Of a stretch of 10,154 nucleotides of DNA, positions 4,536-10,154 are shown in pieces (positions within the stretch are counted from its first letter, which is position 1; each line of letters starts with the position of its first letter). The position numbers and the translations under genes were made by a program. This DNA comes from Candidatus Azambacteria bacterium RBG_16_47_10. Its GTDB lineage: Bacteria; Patescibacteriota; Minisyncoccia; GWC2-36-17; WO2-46-25. The stretch spans positions 377 through 10,530 of the forward strand of contig MEYI01000008.1 of the NCBI GenBank assembly GCA_001773975.1, written 5' to 3'. The notes beneath the pieces are model-generated. The model was not told where the DNA came from and ran no database searches. It saw only the letters and a list, made by a program, of their open reading frames with translations.

Positions 4536-5786
4536 ATCGATCGTGTTGGTTTTGCATATCTTTGCATACGTATGCGCGCTTGGCCGGATATTTCTTTTCA
4601 TTGTTTCATAATCCACTTCTACGAGTCCAAATCGAGGCCAGAAGCCCCTTACTTCAGGGAACTCGAAATTATCAAGCAACGACCAGTGAAAATATCCGCG
4701 AACATCAACCCCTTCTCGAATCGCTTTATGTGTCCAAAACAAATGCTCCTCAATGAAATTTCGCCGCTGTTTATCCTGCGCATCGGCAATACCGTTTTCA
4801 GTTACATACAGCGGTTTTTTGTATTTTCCCAGATGTTTAAGAATACAATAGATGCCTTTGGGGAAAATTTCCCACCCCAGATCAGACGTGTCTCCGGTTT
4901 TCACCATTTTATTGCCAAGACCAATCAGATATCGGCTGTAATAATTACATCCGATAAAATCAAGATCGTTCTTGATCTTATTTAAAAACCAGAAATTCCA
5001 AAAATATTCAACCACATTTTTTATCCATGTATTGAAAAATAAACCATTTTTCTCTTCAAAATACATAAAACTATTTGCAATACCGACCTGCGCGCGCGGA
5101 TTGCCATTGTGAATGACCTTATACGATCCTTTTTGTACGGCGCGTAAATTCAGATATACATTTTTCGCCTTAAAAATATTTTTTATTCCCGGCGGATGGC
5201 TTCCTGTAATAAATCCGAATGCAGTATATATATTTGGTTCATTGAGAACAATAAAGTGCGTCACATCATTTTTATATGCATCTGCAATTTTCTCGACAAA
5301 CCGCAAAAAATATTCAACGGTTTTTTTATTTTCCCATCCGCCGATATCGGCGATCCATGTCGGCTGAGTCCAATGCCACAGCGTGACGAACGGCTCCATG
5401 CCGCGCGCGCGAAGCGCACGCACTACATTCCGATAATGCTCAATCTCTTTTTCATCAAATTCCCCTTCCCGCGGCTCAATGCGGCTCCACTCTATGGAAA
5501 ACCGGTGCGCGGTATGCCCGAGCGACTGTGCGATGTCAAAGTCCTCCTCATAACGATTATAATGGTCGCATGCGCGGCCGGAAATATAGTTTTGCGGGTT
5601 TTGAGCCTGTGTTTTAATATCCGACCAGATCGGAAGATGACCAAATCTTCTCTCCGCCTCTTGTGCAAGCTGCTCCGCGTTTTGTTTTTCCCATTCCGTC
5701 CAATCATTACGCAGTCCCCCCTCCACTTGATGCGCGGATGTTGACGCCCCCCACAAAAACCCCTTTGGGAATTGTCCTCTTTCCAT
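4524..5786 (-). CDS. Glycoside hydrolase family 1 beta-glycosidase (beta-glucosidase/galactosidase type)
   Basis: A 420-residue cytoplasmic retaining beta-glycosidase, lacking a signal peptide and slightly shorter than the usual 440-480. Seen in order: FPKGFLWGASTSAHQVEGG (6-24, including glycone-binding Gln20), HRFSIEWSRIEP (94-105), FVTLWHWTQPTW (133-144, with His138), FIVLNEPN (178-185) with acid/base Glu183, NYYSRYLIG (281-289), PLYVTENGI (325-333) with nucleophile Glu330, and FHWSLLDNFEF (366-376), whose Glu375 normally contacts the glycone hydroxyls. All catalytic landmarks are present, so it should be active. No 6-phospho-specific signature is evident, but glucose, galactose or other specificity cannot be decided by eye. 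It is the first gene of the leftward block, divergent from the AI-2E gene. No Shine-Dalgarno precedes the ATG at 5786. The middle third (about 4800-5340) looks richer in A+T than its surroundings. Confidence 0.95.
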   Translation of the reverse strand: MERGQFPKGFLWGASTSAHQVEGGLRNDWTEWEKQNAEQLAQEAERRFGHLPIWSDIKTQAQNPQNYISGRACDHYNRYEEDFDIAQSLGHTAHRFSIEWSRIEPREGEFDEKEIEHYRNVVRALRARGMEPFVTLWHWTQPTWIADIGGWENKKTVEYFLRFVEKIADAYKNDVTHFIVLNEPNIYTAFGFITGSHPPGIKNIFKAKNVYLNLRAVQKGSYKVIHNGNPRAQVGIANSFMYFEEKNGLFFNTWIKNVVEYFWNFWFLNKIKNDLDFIGCNYYSRYLIGLGNKMVKTGDTSDLGWEIFPKGIYCILKHLGKYKKPLYVTENGIADAQDKQRRNFIEEHLFWTHKAIREGVDVRGYFHWSLLDNFEFPEVRGFWPRFGLVEVDYETMKRNIRPSAHTYAKICKTNTIDLTF

Positions 5787-5823
5787 AAAAATGGTATCGT
5801 TTAGATATTAAATTCATTGTAAT
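5787..5823. promoter_or_regulatory. Divergent 37-bp gap between GH1 and AI-2E transporter genes
   Basis: Both genes must be expressed from in or around this gap, yet neither start codon has a Shine-Dalgarno site, and I can find no promoter with good matches at both -10 and -35. A+T-rich candidates such as TAATAT on the minus strand lack a -35. Promoter elements probably reach into the two coding starts. Confidence 0.4.
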
Positions 5824-6855
5824 ATGAACCAGGAAAAGCTCCAAACATTCTTCTTTCTCAGCTTATTGATCGGGATATCAGTGCTTGTTGCCTATGTCTT
5901 TCTGCCATATGTCGGCGTCATTATCGTTTCAGCGACAATGGCGATCATTCTGCGCCCCCTCCATCGCCGCATCCTGTCCAGCATACCGACGCATGAATCT
6001 CTCGCATCGCTTGCAACCGTCCTTGCGGCCCTGCTGATCATTTTTATCCCGCTTTTCCTTTTCGGCGCAGCGGTCGTGAAACAGGCGGGTGAATTATATT
6101 TTGATATCACAAGCGGGGCGCAAAGCACTGATATTATCAACCGCGCGCTCATTGCTGTCCAAGAAAAGATCTCCCGCTTCGCGCCCAGCGCGGCATTGGA
6201 CGCAGATCAGGCTCTAAAACAACTGCTCGGTTGGATCATAAGCAAATTGGGAGTAGTGTTTTCTGAGGTGACCGGATTTATTTTCGGATTCGCGCTGAGT
6301 ATGCTTACGATGTACTATCTTTTGAAAGATGGTAAGAAACTTGAAAACATCCTCATTACATTAAGTCCGTTGAAAGATTCTGATGATAGGGATATTTTCT
6401 CAAAACTAAAGCAGGCGGTGCATTCCGTGATCTGGGGAACGCTTGTCGTTGCTTTAACGCAAGGTGCGCTGATAACCACCGGCTTTTATTTGTTTGGTGT
6501 GCCTAATGGGGCGCTCTGGGGCGCCGTCGGCGCGATAGCCGCACTTATCCCGTTCGTCGGAACAACATTAGTCATACTGCCGGGTGTTGCGTACCTGTTT
6601 TTTACCGGAGCATCCCTTCCGGCACTCGGCCTGCTTATTTGGGGCGCAACAGCGGTCGGCTTGATTGATAATATTCTAACCCCACAGCTTATTCGGCGCG
6701 GCACGCGCATCCATCCCATCCTGATCCTTTTTTCCGTACTCGGAGGTCTTTCATTTTTCGGCCCCGCCGGTTTTCTTATCGGCCCGCTTCTTCTTAGTCT
6801 TTTTTTCGCACTGCTTTCCATTTACCAAAAACAGCTTACAACTGACGGCGTATAA
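5824..6855 (+). CDS. AI-2E family (PerM/YhhT-like) transporter
   Basis: A 343-residue polytopic membrane protein of the AI-2E transporter family (formerly UPF0118). Members include the E. coli autoinducer-2 exporter TqsA and Na+/H+ antiporters; most are of unknown substrate, so the family name should not be taken as the function. Seen: two N-terminal helix pairs (about 8-43 and 60-84), a polar stretch of about 85-145, helix 146-167 ending MLTMYYLLKDGKK (160-172), then the diagnostic C-terminal half with IPFVGT (242-247), GLIDNILTPQLI (279-290) and HPILILFSVLGGLSFFGPAGFLIGP (297-321). It is complete. The ATG at 5824 follows the A+T-rich gap without a ribosome-binding site. It lies 17 bp upstream of the cation ATPase on the same strand and is probably co-transcribed with it and the DedA gene. 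Confidence 0.9.
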   Translation: MNQEKLQTFFFLSLLIGISVLVAYVFLPYVGVIIVSATMAIILRPLHRRILSSIPTHESLASLATVLAALLIIFIPLFLFGAAVVKQAGELYFDITSGAQSTDIINRALIAVQEKISRFAPSAALDADQALKQLLGWIISKLGVVFSEVTGFIFGFALSMLTMYYLLKDGKKLENILITLSPLKDSDDRDIFSKLKQAVHSVIWGTLVVALTQGALITTGFYLFGVPNGALWGAVGAIAALIPFVGTTLVILPGVAYLFFTGASLPALGLLIWGATAVGLIDNILTPQLIRRGTRIHPILILFSVLGGLSFFGPAGFLIGPLLLSLFFALLSIYQKQLTTDGV

Positions 6856-6856
6856 T
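6851..6856 (+). promoter_or_regulatory. Possible internal -10 element before the cation ATPase gene
   Basis: A perfect TATAAT overlaps the TAA stop of the AI-2E gene, 16 bp before the ATPase ATG, and would give a transcript with only about 10 nt of leader. No -35 with useful matches lies 16-18 bp upstream (AAAACA region), so this may be chance. Confidence 0.25.
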
Positions 6857-6872
6857 AGCCCTCTTTTCGCAC

Positions 6873-9578
6873 ATGCTATGGCACCGCCTTTCACTAAGCG
6901 ATATTGAGAAGGAACTGCGTACGAACGCAGGTTCCGGACTCACGGCAGATCAAGCACAGGAGCGTATTCGTTCTTTTGGAAAAAATCAGATCACCGAAAA
7001 AAAAACCGATTCGGGGCTTTTTATTTTCTTGCGGCAATTTTCCAGCCCGCTTATTTTCATTCTTTTCGCATCAGCTGCGGTTATATTGTATCTGGGAGAG
7101 ATCGTCGACGCCATAATCATCTCTTTCGTTCTTTTTTTTAATGCTATCATTGGAGCTGTCCAAGAAGGAAAGGCGCAGAACACTCTGTCTGCTCTCAGGA
7201 AATTTGTACAAACGAACGCAACTGTCATGCGCGACGGGAAAGAGATCATCATTCCCGATACTGAGATCGTGCCCGGGGACATTCTCATTCTTCAAGAGGG
7301 AGAGAAGATCCCGGCGGATGCACGCGTGATCGAATCACACAATCTCTCAGTTGACGAAGCGGCGCTCACTGGGGAGTCACACCCTGCCAGAAAAACAACT
7401 GAAGCGATCGGGGAAGAAAGCATCCCTCCATCAGAACAGCGCAATATCATATTCAAAGGAACATATGTTGTGGTGGGAAACGGCCGGGCGGTCGTTGTTG
7501 CCACAGGAAACGACACCGAGATCGGTAAGATCAGCAGGTCGATCGCGCTTGTCGACACCGAGATCCCACTTAAGGCGAATATCCGATACCTTTCCCGCAT
7601 CATTATCGTGGTCGTCGCAATGATCGTGTCATTCATATTTATCGCGGGCATATCTTTTGGTCATTCAAAAGTAGAGATGTTCACTGTTGCGGTAACGCTT
7701 GCCGTTTCCATCATTCCAGAGGGGCTTCCTATTGTCTTAACGATCGTACTTGCCGGCGGAGTATTTAAAATGGCAAAGCATAATGCGCTCGTAAAACGTC
7801 TTCAGGCGGTGGAGGCGCTTGGCCAGGCGAGCGTGATCGCGGTTGATAAAACCGGAACGATCACAAAAAATGAAATGGTGGCCAAGGAATTCTACACGGC
7901 ATCAGGCGCCATATTTACCATGTCCGGCGTCGGATATGAGAAATCGGGAAGTATTACAAAAAACGGTGAGATCATCGACCCGCTCATTCATCCGGAGCTT
8001 ATGCGCGCCGGCGAGCTCGCGGCAATGTGCGCAAATGCGCACATTATGTTTATCGAGGAATCAAAGATCTATAAAGTATCAGGCGACCCCACCGAAGCGG
8101 CGCTTCTTGTGTTCGCAGAAAAGATCGGATTCAATAAAAATGCCATCGAGCATGAATTCAGAAAGATCACCGAAATTCCATTCGATTATCGTACGAAATA
8201 TCACATCGTTTCCCATGAAAAAAATAATATGCAATATGTGTCTGTCGTCGGCGCGCCAGAAATACTCCTTTCTGCGTCCCATACGATGAACAGTAATGGA
8301 AACGTAAAACCATTTACCGATGCCGATCGCGTAAAAACAGAAGATGCGCTGGTACGCATGCTTCAAAACGGCATGCGTATCGTTGCGCTCACCTATGCGG
8401 AACTCCCTCTCCACGCGCAATTGGATGCCTCAATACCCCTTCCCCCGCTCACGTTCGTAGGGTTTCTTGGTATTCAAGACGGCCTGCGAGAAGAAGTGCG
8501 CGACGCGGTCGCGCGGGCGACATCGGCAGGAATTTCGGTTGTTCTGATAACGGGAGATCATGAGATCACGGCGCTCGCGCTGGCAAAAGAAGCGGGAATA
8601 TATCACGAACAGGATGGCATTATTACCGGCAAAAAGATCGAAGCGATGACAGATGAAGAACTCGTTGCCGTAGTAAATAGCACAACCGTATTCGCGCGTG
8701 TCACACCGGAACACAAGCTTCGAATCATCAACGCATATAAGGCAAGCGGAAAGATCATTGCAATGACCGGCGACGGGATCAATGATGCGCCATCGCTCGT
8801 CGCGGCCGATCTTGGCGTTGCCATGGGAAGGATCGGCACCGATGTTGCAAAAGAAGCGGCGGATATTATTTTATTAGATGACAACCTTGGGAATATTGTT
8901 CGCGCGGTCGAAGAAGGACGCGGGATATATAAAACAATAAAGAAGGTTATTTTATACCTCTTTTCCACCAGCGTCGGAGAGGTGCTCACGATCGTTATTG
9001 CATTATTCATGGGTCTTCCTATACCTCTCATCGGCGCACAGATCATTTGGTTGAATTTTGTCACCGACGGATTCCTTGATATTTCGCTCGCTATGGAGCC
9101 ACATGGTAAAAATCTTTTAGCTCGCACCTTTGAGCATCCAAAAAAATACCTCCTTGATGCGCTTATGATCAAACGCATGTTCATTATGGCGATCCCCATG
9201 GCGATCGGGACACTCTTCATGTTCCATGAATATTATGCTACTGATCTCGCAAAAGCGATGACCATTGCCCTCACCACACTTGCGATCTTCCAGTGGTACA
9301 ATGCATGGAATTGCCGATCCGATGAGCGATCCATCTTCAGTATAAATCCCCTCACAAACAAATATCTCATCGGCGCAACGATACTTGTCGCATTGCTACA
9401 CGTCATGGCGGTATATACCCCTTTCATGCAAAGAATACTCCACACAGTTCCTCTTGGGTGGTATGATTGGGCAATGGCCGCCGCGATCGCAACGTCTGTT
9501 ATTTTCGCTGAAGAAACGCGGAAAATGATCAGTAATTCCGCACGCAAAAAACATATAACCACATCACACCATGTTTGA
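6873..9578 (+). CDS. P2-type cation-transporting ATPase, probably Ca2+
   Basis: A 901-residue P-type ATPase with all core domains. Seen: N-terminal cation-ATPase region (WHRLSLSDIEKEL), actuator TGES (166-169), M4 IPEGLP with Glu283, phosphorylation DKTGT with Asp325, nucleotide-domain F437 and K442 at SERCA F487/K492 spacing, TGD (560-562), TPEHK with Lys615, TGDGIND (632-638), M5 STSVGE with Glu703, M6 LNFVTDG with Asn728, Thr731 and Asp732, and C-terminal helices to residue 880. Glu283, Asn728 and Asp732 match Ca2+ site II of SERCA. Site I looks lost: the Asn768 position is Ser700 and the Glu908 position aligns with Gln807, as in one-Ca pumps. The usual KGAPE lysine is Val459. Expected role is ATP-driven cation export at the cytoplasmic membrane; Mn2+ or another cation remains possible. 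No ribosome-binding site precedes the ATG. The end overlaps the DedA gene by 8 bp. Confidence 0.94.
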   Translation: MLWHRLSLSDIEKELRTNAGSGLTADQAQERIRSFGKNQITEKKTDSGLFIFLRQFSSPLIFILFASAAVILYLGEIVDAIIISFVLFFNAIIGAVQEGKAQNTLSALRKFVQTNATVMRDGKEIIIPDTEIVPGDILILQEGEKIPADARVIESHNLSVDEAALTGESHPARKTTEAIGEESIPPSEQRNIIFKGTYVVVGNGRAVVVATGNDTEIGKISRSIALVDTEIPLKANIRYLSRIIIVVVAMIVSFIFIAGISFGHSKVEMFTVAVTLAVSIIPEGLPIVLTIVLAGGVFKMAKHNALVKRLQAVEALGQASVIAVDKTGTITKNEMVAKEFYTASGAIFTMSGVGYEKSGSITKNGEIIDPLIHPELMRAGELAAMCANAHIMFIEESKIYKVSGDPTEAALLVFAEKIGFNKNAIEHEFRKITEIPFDYRTKYHIVSHEKNNMQYVSVVGAPEILLSASHTMNSNGNVKPFTDADRVKTEDALVRMLQNGMRIVALTYAELPLHAQLDASIPLPPLTFVGFLGIQDGLREEVRDAVARATSAGISVVLITGDHEITALALAKEAGIYHEQDGIITGKKIEAMTDEELVAVVNSTTVFARVTPEHKLRIINAYKASGKIIAMTGDGINDAPSLVAADLGVAMGRIGTDVAKEAADIILLDDNLGNIVRAVEEGRGIYKTIKKVILYLFSTSVGEVLTIVIALFMGLPIPLIGAQIIWLNFVTDGFLDISLAMEPHGKNLLARTFEHPKKYLLDALMIKRMFIMAIPMAIGTLFMFHEYYATDLAKAMTIALTTLAIFQWYNAWNCRSDERSIFSINPLTNKYLIGATILVALLHVMAVYTPFMQRILHTVPLGWYDWAMAAAIATSVIFAEETRKMISNSARKKHITTSHHV

Positions 9579-10154
9579 TATTATTGCATTGGTAAAAACA
9601 GCAGGATATGTCGGTATCTTTGGTATGGTATTTGCGGAATCCGGCCTTTTTTTTGGGTTCTTTTTTCCCGGAGAAAGTTTGCTGTTTACCGCTGGAATCC
9701 TTGCTTCGCAAGGATTCCTTGATTTTTATATCCTCGCGCCGCTCGTTTTTGCGGGCGCGGTGCTTGGCGACACCGTCGGGTACGCATTCGGGCGCAAGGT
9801 CGGCCCCGCGATATTTAGGAGCGAGAGCTCTATGTTTTTCAATAAAAAAAATATTGAACGCACACGAGCTTTTTATGAAAAATACGGCACTAAAACGATC
9901 ATTATCGCCCGCTTCGTACCGATCGTGCGCACGTTCGCTCCAATATTTGCAGGTGTCGGCAAAATGCAGTACAAAACATTCCTCACCTACAACCTCATCG
10001 GCGCCGCACTCTGGGGGCTTGGTGTAACGAGTATTGCGTACTATCTCGGCAGTTTGATCCCCGATCTCGAGCGCTATCTCGTGCCTATCGTCGGCCTGAT
10101 TATTGTTGTTTCGCTCATTCCACTCGTATTCGAATATATCGCGCACCGCAGGAA
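9571..10154 (+). CDS. DedA-family membrane protein (VTT domain), 3' end cut by window edge
   Basis: An open frame of 194 codons from the ATG at 9571 to the right edge without a stop. DedA/VTT-domain proteins act in lipid transport across the membrane (for example undecaprenyl-phosphate recycling) and in envelope homeostasis; which of these applies here is inference. Seen: AESGLFFGFFFPGESLLFTAG (22-42), GDTVGYAFGRKVG (66-78), the reentrant-loop signature FVPIVRTFAPIFAGVGKMQY (115-134) with its conserved arginine, and FLTYNLIGAALWG (137-149), followed by hydrophobic helices. The usual length is about 200-220 residues, so only the C-terminal tail is missing. It begins 8 bp before the end of the ATPase frame, so translational coupling is likely. 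Confidence 0.94.
   Translation, partial: MFDIIALVKTAGYVGIFGMVFAESGLFFGFFFPGESLLFTAGILASQGFLDFYILAPLVFAGAVLGDTVGYAFGRKVGPAIFRSESSMFFNKKNIERTRAFYEKYGTKTIIIARFVPIVRTFAPIFAGVGKMQYKTFLTYNLIGAALWGLGVTSIAYYLGSLIPDLERYLVPIVGLIIVVSLIPLVFEYIAHRR

Noticed and set aside
8603..9220. Minus-strand open frame of 205 codons inside the ATPase gene
   Set aside because: It lies opposite the TGDGIND and M5-M6 regions of a well-supported ATPase, so it is a shadow.
9529..10146. Minus-strand open frame of 205 codons at the right end
   Set aside because: It is antisense to the DedA frame, which carries a clear family signature. The minus-strand product is highly charged with no recognisable domain.
1..10154. CRISPR array, tRNA, rRNA, insertion sequence, prophage or alternative genetic code
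   Set aside because: No spaced direct repeats, cloverleaf, rRNA segments, transposase or integrase motifs were seen. TGA is used as a genuine stop at the ends of the ATPase and transporter-hydrolase genes.

Overview
This window looks like part of a Patescibacteria (Candidate Phyla Radiation) chromosome, probably Parcubacteria-like. The lineage is my inference. It rests on the dense mix of a PMM/PGM-type phosphomutase, a YvcK/CofD-like protein, P-type ATPase and DedA genes, small orphan membrane proteins, short or overlapping gene junctions, and a clan GH-A hydrolase that resembles proteins I know from that group. Standard stop codons are used, including TGA, so the code is not the recoded Gracilibacteria type. 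I see no rRNA, tRNA, CRISPR array or insertion sequence.

Layout. Positions 1-5786 are read on the minus strand. In transcription order they hold a GH1 beta-glycosidase (5786-4524), a 134-residue orphan (4440-4036) ended by a strong hairpin terminator, a 79-residue two-helix membrane protein (3829-3590) ended by its own terminator, an EamA/DMT transporter fused to a clan GH-A glycoside hydrolase (3477-1645), a YvcK/CofD-like protein overlapping it by ATGA (1648-626), and the N-terminal part of a phosphomannomutase/phosphoglucomutase (531 to beyond the left edge). Positions 5824-10154 are read on the plus strand as a compact run: an AI-2E family (PerM-like) transporter, a P2-type cation (probably Ca2+) ATPase, and a DedA-family membrane protein cut by the right edge. 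The two blocks diverge from a 37-bp gap.

How the genes may work together. The left block has a carbohydrate theme: two glycosidases, a transporter domain, a hexose-phosphate mutase, and YvcK, a regulator of carbon and cell-wall metabolism. A plausible reading is glycoside trimming or uptake at the membrane, cytosolic hydrolysis by GH1, and entry into sugar-phosphate metabolism. The right block is membrane transport and homeostasis.

The most notable signals are (a) the ten-helix transporter joined directly to a glycosidase in one frame, with a charge pattern placing the glycosidase outside the cell, and (b) a small membrane-protein gene whose predicted mRNA has complementary 5' and 3' ends: 12 bp plus 7 bp, starting about 6 nt after the predicted transcription start and ending right against the terminator hairpin. 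The two small genes have textbook sigma-70 promoters and Shine-Dalgarno sites, whereas the larger genes mostly lack a Shine-Dalgarno site and some look leaderless.
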